Origin: Bacillota bacterium
GTDB lineage: Bacteria > Bacillota > Limnochordia > Darwinibacteriales > Darwinibacteriaceae
Length of the DNA: 64,000 nucleotides
Reading direction: 5' to 3'
Assembly (NCBI GenBank): GCA_012837385.1
Contig: DURH01000020.1
Span: forward strand, 233,140-297,139
Shown: piece after piece, positions 44,189-53,884 of the stretch
How the letters are laid out: the number at the start of each line of letters is the position of its first letter
How positions within the stretch are numbered: position 1 is the first letter of the stretch
Made by a program: the position numbers and the translations under genes
Notes under the pieces: model-generated
Database searches by the model: none
The model's input: the letters and a program-made list of their open reading frames with translations, nothing else
What the model was told of the DNA's origin: nothing

Positions 44189-45238
44189 ATGTTCGAATTT
44201 GATCTCGATAACGTTCAGTTTGCGGACATAAAGGTTATCGGTTGCGGCGGAGGTGGCAGCAACGCGGTGAACCGCATGATTGCCGCTGATTTAAAAGGTA
44301 TTCACTTTATTGCGTTAAACACGGACGCCCAGGCCTTGCAGATGTCTGAAGCACACCAAAAGATCCAAATTGGTGAGAAGCTCACCAAAGGTTTGGGAGC
44401 GGGTTCTGATCCGAGCGTGGGCCAACGATCAGCTGAGGAGTCTCGAGAAGACATTGCCAAGGCGGTCCAGGGAGCCGACATGGTTTTCATTACCGCAGGT
44501 ATGGGTGGGGGTACCGGTACAGGTGCTGCTCCCATCGTAGCGGAGATTGCCAAGGAGCAAAATGCTCTGACTGTGGGCGTAGTGACCAAGCCCTTCGCTT
44601 TCGAAGGCAAACGGCGCAGAGAACAAGCGGAAAAAGGGATTGAACAGCTGAAGAGTAAGGTGGATACCCTGATTATTATCCCCAATGACCGCTTGCTGCA
44701 GGTCGTGGACAAGAGGACCTCCATGTTGGAAGCTTTTAAGATCGCAGATGATGTCCTCCTCCAGGGGGTCCAGGGGATTTCTGACCTAATTACCGTTCCC
44801 GGTCTGATCAACCTGGATTTTGCCGACGTGCGAGCCATTATGACTGATGCTGGTTCAGCCCTGATGGGGATCGGCAGAGCTTCGGGAGAAGACAGAGCTC
44901 TAAAGGCAGCCCAACAGGCCATATCCAGCCCGCTCTTGGAGGCATCCATTGACGGTGCTAAGGGCATTCTGCTCAGTATTGCCGGCAGCTCTGATCTCGG
45001 CCTGTTCGAAGTGAACGAAGCAGCTGAGACGGTGTCTCAGGCCGCTTCCCCTGATGCCAACGTCATTTTCGGTGCAGTAATCGATGAGTCTCTGGGGGAA
45101 AGCATTCGTGTTACAGTGATTGCCACAGGGTTTGACGGGCCCAGAACTAAGGAGAGCATCAAGATCACCAAAGAACTCGATGTTCGGCCCTTCACCGATG
45201 GGTCTTTAGATATTCCAGCCTTCCTACGGCGGAAATAA
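44189..45238 (+). CDS. ftsZ: Cell division protein FtsZ
   Basis: A 349-residue tubulin-like GTPase that forms the Z ring. [18 protein letters not shown] at the N-terminus, the GTP loop [33 protein letters not shown] and the C-terminal conserved peptide DIPAFLRRK, which binds membrane tethers. ATG 44189 is used; it follows GAAGAAGGGGG, and residues added by an upstream start match no FtsZ. FtsA is missing here, so SepF or another tether must serve; ZapA is encoded at 4.9 kb. Confidence 0.98.
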   Translation: MFEFDLDNVQFADIKVIGCGGGGSNAVNRMIAADLKGIHFIALNTDAQALQMSEAHQKIQIGEKLTKGLGAGSDPSVGQRSAEESREDIAKAVQGADMVFITAGMGGGTGTGAAPIVAEIAKEQNALTVGVVTKPFAFEGKRRREQAEKGIEQLKSKVDTLIIIPNDRLLQVVDKRTSMLEAFKIADDVLLQGVQGISDLITVPGLINLDFADVRAIMTDAGSALMGIGRASGEDRALKAAQQAISSPLLEASIDGAKGILLSIAGSSDLGLFEVNEAAETVSQAASPDANVIFGAVIDESLGESIRVTVIATGFDGPRTKESIKITKELDVRPFTDGSLDIPAFLRRK

Positions 45239-45275
45239 AAAACGCCTTAGCAACTGTGTTGCTAAGGCGTTTTTT
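45237..45275. terminator. Bidirectional terminator between ftsZ and sigE
   Basis: An 18-nt arm from 45237 (six A, CGCCTTAGCAAC) pairs perfectly with 45258-45275, loop TGT. With A-runs and T-runs it serves both ftsZ and sigE. Confidence 0.92.
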
Positions 45276-46000
45276 TACTCCATCTTCTTCATTTCACGCT
45301 GCAGCTTCTTAAGGATCTTCTTCTCCAATCGGGAGATATAGCTTTGGGAGATGCCAAGGAGATCCGCAACTTCCCTCTGTGTTCTTTCTCTCTCACTGTT
45401 AAGTCCAAACCGTAATTCCATAATCTTCTTTTCCCGCCCTGTGAGCTGCTGAAGTGCAGCAGCCAGCAGGGCTTTGTCTACTTCCCTTTCGATATGCCTG
45501 AGGATATCACTTTCACTTCCCACCACATCGGCGAGAACCAGCTCATTGCCATCCCAATCTACATTCAGGGGTTCGTCAAAGGACACTTCTGCCTTCAATT
45601 TGCTGGTACGCCTTAAGTACATCAGGATCTCGTTCTCGATACAGCGGGAAGCATAGGTTGCTAGTTTGATGTTTTTGCTGGGATCAAAGGTGTTCACAGC
45701 CTTAATCAGGCCGATGGTTCCGATGGACACTAAGTCTTCAATGGAGATCCCCGTGTTCTCAAACTTCCGTGCGATATAGACAACCAGGCGCAGATTACGT
45801 TCGATGAGGGGAGTTCTGACCAGCAGATCGCCAGCCTGCAGCCTGGAAAGGAGTTCCTGCTCTTCTTCACTGGACAGGGGAGGAGGCAGAACTTCGTTGC
45901 TGCCTACATAGTGGACTTTGGGGCTCAACCCCAGCTTGTGTAAGAGTAGGATCAGGCGCAAACGGACCTTAAGACTGAAAGTCTGAAGACGCTTTGGCAT
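45275..46000 (-). CDS. sigE: Sporulation sigma factor SigE (pro-sigma-E)
   Basis: A 241-residue mother-cell sigma factor. The N-terminal pro-sequence (about 1-33) is hydrophobic and ends in [15 protein letters not shown], the region cut by SpoIIGA in homologues. Region 2 has [39 protein letters not shown] and [17 protein letters not shown]; region 4 has [18 protein letters not shown]. It overlaps the 3' end of spoIIGA by 32 nt and lies in the same minus-strand operon, convergent with ftsZ. Confidence 0.96.
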   Translation of the reverse strand: MPKRLQTFSLKVRLRLILLLHKLGLSPKVHYVGSNEVLPPPLSSEEEQELLSRLQAGDLLVRTPLIERNLRLVVYIARKFENTGISIEDLVSIGTIGLIKAVNTFDPSKNIKLATYASRCIENEILMYLRRTSKLKAEVSFDEPLNVDWDGNELVLADVVGSESDILRHIEREVDKALLAAALQQLTGREKKIMELRFGLNSERERTQREVADLLGISQSYISRLEKKILKKLQREMKKME

Positions 46001-46931
46001 ATGCCTCGCCTCCTTCCACGGTCTGCAGGGAGTTGTCTACAAGGTGAGGCGGAACCAACGCATTGTACTCGCCGTTGGGGTCCAGGTTGTGGGGATGGAC
46101 GGCAACGGTGGGTTGGATATCTCCAGTCCAGGTATGGGCCCCAATTCTCACTTCGTCAGGTCGGAAACCCAGCATCAGGCCATTGGTTTTGCCGATGGAG
46201 TTAAAAGGAATGAGGCGCAGGCGGGTTCGCCATGTTTCCAGTTCGGTGAAGCGGTTGAGCGCAGCGGGATCTCCTTCCTCCAAGGAGACCATAACGGAGG
46301 CCACGTCTGAAGGCAGCATGGCCTTTACAGATTGCCAATCTACAATAATAACTGACTGCCGGTTGAGGGGATCCTTGAGTTGGTTGCCTGTATCAACTAA
46401 GGCAGTCATTTTGATGCTCTGCCCATCACAGGAGATCTCCACAGGAACTCGGTAGATGGTATGCACCACTCGCTCATGGACGATACCCCAACCCAGTTCT
46501 GCGATGAGTAGGATGGCGAGAATAGAGATGAGGGTTCCCGTGGTGAAAGCGGGGGAATCGGGGGAGCCTAAGAGATAGGCGGCAGCCAGCCCCATCCCTG
46601 CGGCGACAAATCCGATGGTGTAGAAGTACCCGGACGCGATAACCAGTCTGCGCCAAGAAATGGGGAAGAAAGCTGCGCAGATCATGGCCGCGGACACAAG
46701 TATAACGATTGGCAGAAAGCGCAGGAGACCGTAAAAGGGGATCATGCCCACGCTGGCTGCCAGGTACAGTAGGTAGTGAAGTGTCCCGATAAAGGAGCCC
46801 ATCAGCAGCCGCATGGGGGTTGTTTGGGTACGTGTGATGGTTGCTGTGGCCCAGAGCAGAAGATATTCGAAGATGAAGTTGCACCCCAGCCGCAGCAGCC
46901 ACACATCAACGTACAGAGTGTACTCCAGCAT
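45969..46931 (-). CDS. spoIIGA: Sigma-E processing protease SpoIIGA
   Basis: A 320-residue membrane aspartic protease that removes the pro-sequence of sigma-E at the mother-cell septal membrane. Five hydrophobic segments fill the first ~150 residues; the C-terminal cytoplasmic half has the aspartic protease signature [13 protein letters not shown] (catalytic Asp near residue 175), as in Bacillus. ATG 46931 follows GGGGAGGGAAG. It is directly upstream of sigE. Its activator SpoIIR is encoded 1 kb away on the other strand. Confidence 0.93.
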   Translation of the reverse strand: MLEYTLYVDVWLLRLGCNFIFEYLLLWATATITRTQTTPMRLLMGSFIGTLHYLLYLAASVGMIPFYGLLRFLPIVILVSAAMICAAFFPISWRRLVIASGYFYTIGFVAAGMGLAAAYLLGSPDSPAFTTGTLISILAILLIAELGWGIVHERVVHTIYRVPVEISCDGQSIKMTALVDTGNQLKDPLNRQSVIIVDWQSVKAMLPSDVASVMVSLEEGDPAALNRFTELETWRTRLRLIPFNSIGKTNGLMLGFRPDEVRIGAHTWTGDIQPTVAVHPHNLDPNGEYNALVPPHLVDNSLQTVEGGEAYAKASSDFQS

Positions 46932-47065
46932 ACGCTTCCCTCCCCGAAAAGGGCGTTTGCCTGAATATTAGTGCCTTAAGTACAAAAGTCCTTCCTTAAT
47001 ATGTAAAAGGGATAGCAATAATCTCTGCGATCCGCCCTGCCATAAACAGGTTCTTAAGCAAACTG

Positions 47066-47094
47066 GAATAGATCCCAGGGCAGGTGGCAATACT
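47066..47094 (+). promoter_or_regulatory. Sigma-F-like promoter of sigG
   Basis: GAATA (47066-47070), a 15-nt spacer and GGCAATACT (47086-47094) fit the sigma-F/sigma-G pattern GYWTA-N15-GGNNANAMT with one mismatch in the -35. In Bacillus, sigG is read by sigma-F and then by sigma-G itself. Confidence 0.55.
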
Positions 47095-47130
47095 GAACTT
47101 TGTAATCGGCATTCTTGGGAGGGAAACAAC

Positions 47131-47907
47131 ATGAACAAGGTGGAGATTTGCGGCGTGAATACCGCCAAATTGCCCGTCTTGCCCAATGCCAAAATGCGTG
47201 AACTGCTGGCCAGGATCAAAGAAGGAGACATGCAGGCCAGGGAGGAGATGGTTCAAGGCAATCTCCGGCTGGTACTCAGCGTGATCCAGAGATTCAACAA
47301 TCGCGGCGAGTATGTAGACGATCTCTTTCAGGTGGGCTGCATCGGCCTTATGAAGGCCATCGATAACTTCGATCTAAGCCAAAATGTGAAGTTTTCCACC
47401 TACGCTGTACCGATGATCATTGGAGAGATTCGGCGCTATCTAAGGGACAACAATCCCATTAGGGTAAGCCGCTCCCTGCGGGACATTGCCTACAAGGCGC
47501 TGCAGACCAGAGACACCCTGGCCAACCGCTACTCCCAGGAACCTTCCATAGGTCAGATTGCGGATGAGCTGCAGATCCCCAGGGAAGAGATCGTGTTTGC
47601 CCTAGATGCCATTCAAGAACCGATTTCCCTCTTCGAGCCAATCTATAACGATGGCGGTGATCCCATCTTTGTGCTGGACCAAATCAGCGATGAGAAGAAC
47701 ACGGAACGCCGCTTGATCGAGGGAGTCAGCATTAAAGAGGGCATGGAGAACCTGGGAGAACGGGAACGCCTGATTTTGACCATGCGCTTCTATGAAGGGA
47801 GAACCCAAATGGAAGTTGCTGAGGAAATTGGTATCTCGCAGGCCCAGGTTTCCCGGTTGGAAAAGGCGGCCCTCAGGCATCTGCGTAAATACATGGCCAC
47901 GTCTTAA
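47131..47907 (+). CDS. sigG: Forespore sigma factor SigG
   Basis: A 258-residue late forespore sigma factor. The N-terminus MNKVEICGVNTAKLPVL is diagnostic of sigma-G against sigma-F. Region 2 has QGNLRLVLSVIQRFNNRGE and VGCIGLMKAIDNFDLSQ, region 4 has GISQAQVSRLEKAALRHLR. ATG 47131 follows TTGGGAGGG. Unlike Bacillus (spoIIGA-sigE-sigG in one direction), spoIIGA-sigE point the other way here. spoIIR follows after 14 nt. Confidence 0.96.
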   Translation: MNKVEICGVNTAKLPVLPNAKMRELLARIKEGDMQAREEMVQGNLRLVLSVIQRFNNRGEYVDDLFQVGCIGLMKAIDNFDLSQNVKFSTYAVPMIIGEIRRYLRDNNPIRVSRSLRDIAYKALQTRDTLANRYSQEPSIGQIADELQIPREEIVFALDAIQEPISLFEPIYNDGGDPIFVLDQISDEKNTERRLIEGVSIKEGMENLGERERLILTMRFYEGRTQMEVAEEIGISQAQVSRLEKAALRHLRKYMATS

Positions 47908-47921
47908 AAGGGGGAAAACAC

Positions 47922-48599
47922 ATGTCCCGTAGCTCTGTCAAAACGCGCCTTCTTGTTTGTTTCGCGCTTCTTTGTATCGGGGCCTTTATCTCTGGAATTG
48001 TCTATGCATTAGAGAACAGCTTCAGCAGTGATCAAGCCTATGCCCAGGATCTCATCCGCCTTCATGTCATTGCCCACAGCAATCTGCCCCAGGATCAAGA
48101 ACTTAAGCTGAAAGTACGAGATGCAGTTCTGCAGGAGGCGAAGTGCATATTAAGTGAAGTTCCAGGGAGGCAGGAGGCGTATGCCGTGCTGCTTGACCAT
48201 GCTCAACAGCTGGAACACCGCGCTCAAGCGGCAGTGTATGCCAATGGGTTCGATTATCCTGTCCAAGTGAAACTGGGCAATTACCTGTTTCCCCATCGGG
48301 ATTATGGCGGTTGGTCCCTGCCAGAGGGTTGGTACGATGCAGTCCGGGTGGAGATCGGGGCCGCCAAGGGCGAGAACTGGTGGTGTATTCTCTTCCCCCC
48401 ATTGTGCCTGGCGGAACTGGAGGGAGCCAGTTCCAACTTGGTGAAGGTGGATAGGCACGAACAAGTGGGTGAAGAAACGGAGCGCCGCTTCGTCTTTACG
48501 TTCAAACTATGGGAACAGGTCGCCCAAACCCGCTATGCCCAAGTATTTCAGAGGTGGTGGCAGGCTTCCGCTGCAGGTCTAGCTGCTCTCTCGCGCTAA
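47922..48599 (+). CDS. spoIIR: Stage II sporulation protein R
   Basis: A 225-residue secreted signalling protein made in the forespore that triggers SpoIIGA across the septum. N-terminal membrane/signal segment (about 9-30), then the family block LIRLHVIAHSNLPQDQELKLKVRDAVL and a C-terminal part with YGGWSLPEGWYDAVRVEIG and NWWCILFPPLC. ATG 47922 follows AAAAGGGGG, 14 nt after sigG. A shared forespore transcript with sigG is likely. A terminator follows. Confidence 0.94.
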   Translation: MSRSSVKTRLLVCFALLCIGAFISGIVYALENSFSSDQAYAQDLIRLHVIAHSNLPQDQELKLKVRDAVLQEAKCILSEVPGRQEAYAVLLDHAQQLEHRAQAAVYANGFDYPVQVKLGNYLFPHRDYGGWSLPEGWYDAVRVEIGAAKGENWWCILFPPLCLAELEGASSNLVKVDRHEQVGEETERRFVFTFKLWEQVAQTRYAQVFQRWWQASAAGLAALSR

Positions 48600-48620
48600 A
48601 ACCACAAGCATGACAACAGC

Positions 48621-48647
48621 AACGGCGGCTCCGCCGTTTCTTTTTTG
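48621..48647 (+). terminator. Terminator after spoIIR
   Basis: AACGGC (48621-48626) with GG pairs to CC and GCCGTT (to 48638), followed by TCTTTTTTG. Confidence 0.8.
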
Positions 48648-48688
48648 TGCCACCGGCATATACTTAGGTACCAGAAGGGGGTTCCATC

Positions 48689-48943
48689 ATGAAAGTGATC
48701 AAGACTTCCGACCTGCGTAAGCTTGACGTGATCGATGTTGAACAGGGACGGTACCTGGGAAGTGTCTGCGATGTGGATCTCAATCCTGATAATGGGCAGA
48801 TAAATGCTTTCATCGTCGATGAAGCCAGGCCTTTCCGCTTCTTTGCGCCTACCAGGCACACCGATTTGGAGATCCCCTGGCGGGACATCGTGTTGGTAGG
48901 TGCAGACGTGGTATTGGTGAAAAACAGAACATGGAAACGGTGA
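48689..48943 (+). CDS. YlmC/YmxH-family PRC-barrel protein
   Basis: An 84-residue PRC-barrel protein. MKVIKTSDLRKLDVIDVEQG and the ending WRDIVLVGADVVLVK match the YlmC/YmxH sporulation-associated family. Its molecular function is unknown. ATG 48689 follows CAGAAGGGGG. Placed between spoIIR and nrdR, which is common in spore formers. Confidence 0.85.
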   Translation: MKVIKTSDLRKLDVIDVEQGRYLGSVCDVDLNPDNGQINAFIVDEARPFRFFAPTRHTDLEIPWRDIVLVGADVVLVKNRTWKR

Positions 48944-48999
48944 GCGTTTTACTGTATAATGTCAATAGGTAGGGTTGCGCAATACTGGGGGTGCAATAT

Positions 49000-49455
49000 A
49001 TGCGGTGTCCATTTTGTTTGCATATGGACAGCAAGGTTCTAGATTCGAGACAGACTGAAGAAGGTGGCTCAATTCGCCGCCGTAGAGAATGCATTGCTTG
49101 CCATAGAAGATTTACCACCTACGAACGCCTCGATGAGATGCCTTTTCTCGTGGCCAAGAAAGATGGGCGCCGGGAAGCTTTTTCGCGCACCAAGATTCTC
49201 AATGGCATACTGAGGGCCTGTGAGAAACGTCCCATCTCCTCGGAAACTATTGAGAGGGCAGTGGACGAGATCGAGAGGGAAGTGCGCTCCAATTTGGAGC
49301 AGGAGGTTACTTCGGATTATATTGGGGAGCTCGTCATGGACAAGCTGCGCGCCATCGATGATGTGGCCTATGTGCGTTTTGCTTCCGTGTATCGTCAGTT
49401 CAAGGATATCGATAGTTTTGTAGTAGAAGTGGAGCAGCTGCGGAAAGAAAGATAA
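49000..49455 (+). CDS. nrdR: Transcriptional repressor NrdR
   Basis: A 151-residue repressor of ribonucleotide reductase genes. N-terminal zinc ribbon ([17 protein letters not shown] and [13 protein letters not shown]) and an ATP-cone domain (about 49-139, [17 protein letters not shown]). ATG 49000 is preferred over GTG 48991, since the GGGGG ribosome site touches that GTG. It senses dATP/ATP and binds NrdR boxes; none was recognised in the window. Confidence 0.96.
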   Translation: MRCPFCLHMDSKVLDSRQTEEGGSIRRRRECIACHRRFTTYERLDEMPFLVAKKDGRREAFSRTKILNGILRACEKRPISSETIERAVDEIEREVRSNLEQEVTSDYIGELVMDKLRAIDDVAYVRFASVYRQFKDIDSFVVEVEQLRKER

Positions 49456-49515
49456 TGCCGGGGCAGGTAGGGTTTAGCCTCAGAGCGTAGAACATGGATG
49501 TGAAGAGGTGACGAA

Positions 49516-51732
49516 GTGAGACGAAAGACTAAGGCCGGGAAGGAGCAGAAAGAGGTGAAGGGCGGGGTTAGAGCCAGAGAAATCGGGGGAATCCTGGTTT
49601 TGGCGTTTTCTCTGTTCTGCATCCTCTCTCTCTATGTAGATACCACCGGCTGGGTTGGCCTCCCCTTGCGCTCTGCTCTGCGGATGTGCTTCGGAGACTT
49701 GGCGGTGTTGTTCACCCTCCTCTTCGCGGCTGGAGCCATTCACATGGTGGTGGGCAGAAAGCGCCCCGTGTCCTGGCAGACCGCGCTGGGCCTAGCCTTG
49801 CTGGTTTTCTCAGTCACCTTAGTCTTTCACATGCTGTATTATCGAGGCTACCAGTTTCCGCCCAACTTGCGGGAGGAAATCAGCTATGGCCTGAAAGGTG
49901 AAGGAGCAGGTGTTGTGGGGGCGGTGCTTCTCACTATCAGCTACAACGCCTTTGGCATTTACGGTTCTTACATACTGGTGGGCACCACAACATTAGTGGG
50001 CGTTATCCTGTTTTTCCGCATCTCACTCATAGACCTTTTCCGCCGTTTGTTTGATTTCCTACTCCAGGCGATAAGCGCCTGGTGGCACGGGCAGGTTGAT
50101 GGGTACCGAAAGAGACGTGATGAGCGCCAAGCGAAGCGCAGGGAGCGGCGCAAGCGCCCGCAAACTGCGGTCACTAAAGAGCCTGCGCCTGCAGAAGTGC
50201 CGGTTCAGCAGGAGCAGCGTAAGACCGAGCCGGTGCAGAAAAAGGAAAGGTCCAAAGCCGAACCTAAAGAAGAGAAACCAACGGAACAGCTTGTGCTCAA
50301 TCTGCCTGCTTTAGAAGGGCCAGGTTCTTACCGGTTACCACCCACATATCTGCTGAAAAAAGCCGGCGTCAAATCCAGGAAAACTGTTGGTCTGCAGCAG
50401 GAGCTCTTAGAAGACACGCTGGCCAATTTTGGAATCGAAGCGAAGGTAGTGAATGTCTCCCAGGGCCCGGTGGTCACCCGCTATGAACTGCAGCCGGCGC
50501 CGGGGATCAAAGTGTCCCGCATAACCGCACTAGCTGATGACTTGGCTTTGGCCCTAGCTGCCGAGGATGTGCGCATTGAAGCACCAGTGCCAGGCAAACC
50601 GGTGGTGGGCATTGAAGTCCCCAATAAAGAAACCGAAATGGTCCTGCTCAGGGATGTCTTGGAGAGTCCAGAGTTTGCTGAGCATCCCTCGCCAGTAGCA
50701 CTTGCTTTGGGGAAAGACATTGCCGGGCAGCCTGTTATTGCCGACTTGAAGAAATGGCTGCATGTCCTCATCGCCGGTGCCACCGGCTCAGGTAAGAGCG
50801 TCTGCTTGAATACCATCATCGCTTCGCTCTTGTTTCGCACCACCCCTGATCTGGTGAAACTGCTTATGGTTGACCCGAAACGGGTGGAGCTCTCGGTTTT
50901 TGACGGTATCCCCCATCTGATCAGCCCGGTGGTTACCGATCCAAAGAAGGCTGCCATTGCTCTGCGCTGGGCAGTGGGGGAGATGGAACGCCGCTATGAG
51001 CTCTTCGCCGAGGCCGGTGTGCGGAACATCGAGACCTATCAAGACTGGTCTCGCCAGGGTTCTGAGGAGGAACCCAGGGAACACCTTCCTTTTATTGTCA
51101 TTATCGTGGACGAACTAGCTGACCTGATGATGGTGGCGGCGTCTGAGGTAGAGGACGCCATTTGCCGTTTGGCACAGATGGCCCGGGCCGCGGGCATGTA
51201 CCTCATTATCGCCACTCAGAGGCCGTCGGTGGATGTGATAACGGGCTTGATTAAGGCCAACGTGCCTTCCAGGATCTCTTTTGCCGTGTCGAGTCAAGTG
51301 GACTCCCGCACCATTCTCGATATGGGGGGAGCCGAACGGCTCATCGGCAAGGGGGACATGCTCTATTACCCCATCGGAGCGTCTAAACCCGTCCGGGCCC
51401 AGGGGGCTTGGATCTCTGATAAAGAAGTGGAAGCGCTAGTTAAATATTGGAAGGAGCAGGGGGAGCCAGAGTATCAGGAGGAAGTGGTGGAGCACACTCC
51501 CGATGTCTCCTTGCACGCAGAGGAGGAAGACGAGCTGTTAGAAGATGCCATCCGTTTAGTGGTGGAAAACGGCCAAGCTTCCATCTCTATGCTCCAGAGA
51601 CGGTTTCGTATTGGCTACAGCCGCGCGGCGCGCCTCATAGACATTATGGAGGTTCGCGGCATTGTAGGTTCCTACCAGGGCAGCAAGCCCCGGGATGTCT
51701 TGGTTGACAGCGCAGTTTTAGAAGAAAGGTGA
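49516..51732 (+). CDS. DNA translocase FtsK/SpoIIIE
   Basis: A 738-residue DNA pump that moves chromosome through the division or sporulation septum. Four N-terminal membrane segments (about 22-185), a charged linker (about 195-260), the alpha/beta motor with Walker [14 protein letters not shown] and [14 protein letters not shown] (Walker B), and a C-terminal gamma winged helix ([20 protein letters not shown]) that reads polar DNA sequences. GTG 49516 follows GAAGAGGTG. Whether it works as SpoIIIE or FtsK cannot be told from sequence. Confidence 0.96.
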   Translation: MRRKTKAGKEQKEVKGGVRAREIGGILVLAFSLFCILSLYVDTTGWVGLPLRSALRMCFGDLAVLFTLLFAAGAIHMVVGRKRPVSWQTALGLALLVFSVTLVFHMLYYRGYQFPPNLREEISYGLKGEGAGVVGAVLLTISYNAFGIYGSYILVGTTTLVGVILFFRISLIDLFRRLFDFLLQAISAWWHGQVDGYRKRRDERQAKRRERRKRPQTAVTKEPAPAEVPVQQEQRKTEPVQKKERSKAEPKEEKPTEQLVLNLPALEGPGSYRLPPTYLLKKAGVKSRKTVGLQQELLEDTLANFGIEAKVVNVSQGPVVTRYELQPAPGIKVSRITALADDLALALAAEDVRIEAPVPGKPVVGIEVPNKETEMVLLRDVLESPEFAEHPSPVALALGKDIAGQPVIADLKKWLHVLIAGATGSGKSVCLNTIIASLLFRTTPDLVKLLMVDPKRVELSVFDGIPHLISPVVTDPKKAAIALRWAVGEMERRYELFAEAGVRNIETYQDWSRQGSEEEPREHLPFIVIIVDELADLMMVAASEVEDAICRLAQMARAAGMYLIIATQRPSVDVITGLIKANVPSRISFAVSSQVDSRTILDMGGAERLIGKGDMLYYPIGASKPVRAQGAWISDKEVEALVKYWKEQGEPEYQEEVVEHTPDVSLHAEEEDELLEDAIRLVVENGQASISMLQRRFRIGYSRAARLIDIMEVRGIVGSYQGSKPRDVLVDSAVLEER

Positions 51733-51737
51733 GAAAC

Positions 51738-52118
51738 ATGACGGGATTGGGGACACTGTTAGCGCAGGCCCGGATTGAACAAGGATTTACCATTGATGAG
51801 ATGTCCGAACGCACAAGGATCAGGCCCCAGTTCTTGCAGGCTATTGAGGAAGAGCAGTTTCACTTATTGCCGGATCAAGCGTATGTAAAGCCTTTTATCC
51901 GGACATATGCCAGGGCGCTGGGAGTAGAGGATCAAATTGAGGCTGAAACGGAGCCTCGAGAGACTAGCCTGTTAGCGGAAGATTTGGCTACCAGCATTAG
52001 GGAGCGCAGGGAGCGGGCCAGAAAAGCGCGGCGCACTCGGTTTTTGATCCGGCTGCTTCTGGGGGCCGTGATCCTGGCTGGGGCAGCCTACCTAGTATAT
52101 TGGTTTATGAACTCGTAG
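51738..52118 (+). CDS. RodZ-like helix-turn-helix membrane protein
   Basis: A 126-residue protein with an N-terminal HTH_25-type domain (LGTLLAQARIEQGFTIDEMS and YVKPFIRTYARALGV) as in RodZ, a basic stretch (about 85-98) and one membrane span at the very end (LIRLLLGAVILAGAAYLVYW). RodZ links MreB to the elongation machinery; the extracellular domain of full RodZ is missing. ATG 51738 behind AGAAAGGTGAG. It follows ftsK directly, and its 3' end overlaps an out-of-frame upstream extension of hslO. Confidence 0.75.
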   Translation: MTGLGTLLAQARIEQGFTIDEMSERTRIRPQFLQAIEEEQFHLLPDQAYVKPFIRTYARALGVEDQIEAETEPRETSLLAEDLATSIRERRERARKARRTRFLIRLLLGAVILAGAAYLVYWFMNS

Positions 52119-52129
52119 GAGGAACGAAT

Positions 52130-53029
52130 TTGAGTGGACATGACTATCTCGTCCGGGCTATGCTCGGCGATAATCAAGCCAGGGTGTTTGCCCTGAAGAC
52201 TACCCACGTGGCGGCAGAGGCTCAGCAGGTGCATGGCACCGCTCCGGTGGCCACTGCAGCCCTGGGACGCACCTTGACTATGGGTTTGGTGCTTGGTGCC
52301 ATGTTGAAAGATGAGGAGACCATCACCATACAGATTAAGGGAGATGGCCCTATAGGCAGTATCGTGGTTTCTGCTGACTCCCATGGCAATGTGAAAGGCT
52401 ATGTCGGTAATCCCAGGATTGATCTCCCTCTAAACTCTGCAGGCAAACTCGCCGTGGGGGAGGCCGTGGGCCGTGGGCATCTCCACGTTATCCGCGATTT
52501 GGGCCTCAAAGAACCATATCATGGGACGGTACCGCTGCAGAATGGCGAAATCGGGGAGGATTTCGCCTACTATTTTGCAGCCTCTGAGCAGACTCCCTCT
52601 GCGGTGTTGGTGGGGGTATTGGTGGGGACTGATGGTGTTCCCTTGGGCAGTGGAGGCATCGTTGTTCAGCTGCTGCCCGATGCTGTCCGCGATGAGGCCT
52701 TCATCAGCAAGCTGGAGGAACGCCTGAAGGAGGTACCTCCGGTGAGCACTCTGTTTTCCGGCGATCGCACCCCTGAAGAGATCGTTAGCGAGGTTTTCTC
52801 CGGGCTGGAGGTGCGCTTCCTTGACTCTCAAAGAGTGAGTTTCCTCTGCAACTGTTCTTGGGAGCGGTTTGAGAGGGCATTGGTCACTTTGGGCGTTGAA
52901 GAACTAGAGGAGATGGTAGATGAAGGAAAAGCCATCGAAACCATTTGCCATTTCTGCAATAAGCGGTACAATTTCAGCGTAGAAGATTTGAACAGGCTGC
53001 TGCAGGAGCTTGGAAATACTCGGGCATAA
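52130..53029 (+). CDS. hslO: Redox-regulated chaperone Hsp33
   Basis: A 299-residue holdase chaperone switched on by oxidation. N-terminal domain SGHDYLVRAMLGDNQARVFA, central GSGGIVVQLLPDA, and C-terminal zinc site with CNC (in SFLCNCSWERF) and CHFC, the four cysteines that form disulfides under oxidative heat stress. TTG 52130 is chosen: AGGAGG is 8 nt upstream and the N-terminus fits the family. Confidence 0.95.
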   Translation: MSGHDYLVRAMLGDNQARVFALKTTHVAAEAQQVHGTAPVATAALGRTLTMGLVLGAMLKDEETITIQIKGDGPIGSIVVSADSHGNVKGYVGNPRIDLPLNSAGKLAVGEAVGRGHLHVIRDLGLKEPYHGTVPLQNGEIGEDFAYYFAASEQTPSAVLVGVLVGTDGVPLGSGGIVVQLLPDAVRDEAFISKLEERLKEVPPVSTLFSGDRTPEEIVSEVFSGLEVRFLDSQRVSFLCNCSWERFERALVTLGVEELEEMVDEGKAIETICHFCNKRYNFSVEDLNRLLQELGNTRA

Positions 53030-53074
53030 TTGTGATCCCCCTCCGCATATAGTGTGGTGGAAGGGGGAATAGCA

Positions 53075-53854
53075 ATGGCTAGAATGGGAAGAAATGAAAA
53101 GAATGGGCCAGGTCTCTTATTTATCGTAGTAACTTTGATAGTGGTGGCTGTGGTGGGAGCGCGCTTCTTCGGTTTTATGCCAGGGGATACGGAAGAAGAT
53201 ACACCGCGTCCCCCTGTAGTTAAGATAGATGATCCCCCGCCGCCGGAGGGAAGCGAAGAGGAGACGGTGCCTAAGGTTCTGGTTTTCCACAGCCATGCGT
53301 CAGAGAATTACAAACCGAAGGATAGCCACGAGAAAGGCGGCCCAGGTGATGTGGTACAGGTTGGAGCAATCTTAGTGGAAGAACTGAAATCCCTGGGTAT
53401 CCAGGCCATTCATGACCAGAGCATCCACGACCAACCGCGGTACAGTGAGGCATTTTTGAATTCAGAAAAAAAGGTGAGCGAGATTTTGGCGGCTAATCCT
53501 ACGGTTCAGGTGGTTTTAGATATTCACCGGGACGGTTTACAGGATAAGCCGGACGACTATACCAAAGCCCGTGCGAATGGTATGGACGTAGCCAAACTAC
53601 TCTTTGTTGTTGGCGATAAAGACAATGACCTGCTGGAAGAAAACATCCGTTTTGCCCAGAAGGTCAGTGATGCGTTAGAAGACCAGTACCCTGGCGTGAC
53701 CAGGGGGGTCCGCGTTTTCAAGTCCGATTATAGCGGAGAGCTTCATCCCAACAGCATTATGGTCCTTATTGGAGACTGGCGCGGGAACACCGTGGAGGAG
53801 GCTGAGGCTTCTGCCCGGCTTTTGGCCAGGGTGTTAAAACCCTTTGTGGAGTGA
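53075..53854 (+). CDS. spoIIP: Stage II sporulation protein P (short)
   Basis: A 259-residue membrane-anchored amidase/endopeptidase of the engulfment machine with SpoIID and SpoIIM. One N-terminal membrane span (about 14-32), a proline- and acid-rich linker, and the catalytic domain with VFHSHASENY (zinc His and Glu) and VVLDIHRD. It is shorter than Bacillus SpoIIP (about 400), mostly by lack of the N-terminal part. ATG 53075 follows GAAGGGGGAATAG. hslO lies 45 nt upstream, murC follows. Confidence 0.9.
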   Translation: MARMGRNEKNGPGLLFIVVTLIVVAVVGARFFGFMPGDTEEDTPRPPVVKIDDPPPPEGSEEETVPKVLVFHSHASENYKPKDSHEKGGPGDVVQVGAILVEELKSLGIQAIHDQSIHDQPRYSEAFLNSEKKVSEILAANPTVQVVLDIHRDGLQDKPDDYTKARANGMDVAKLLFVVGDKDNDLLEENIRFAQKVSDALEDQYPGVTRGVRVFKSDYSGELHPNSIMVLIGDWRGNTVEEAEASARLLARVLKPFVE

Positions 53855-53884
53855 TTTGGCAAGCAGCCATTGGGAGTGACATTA

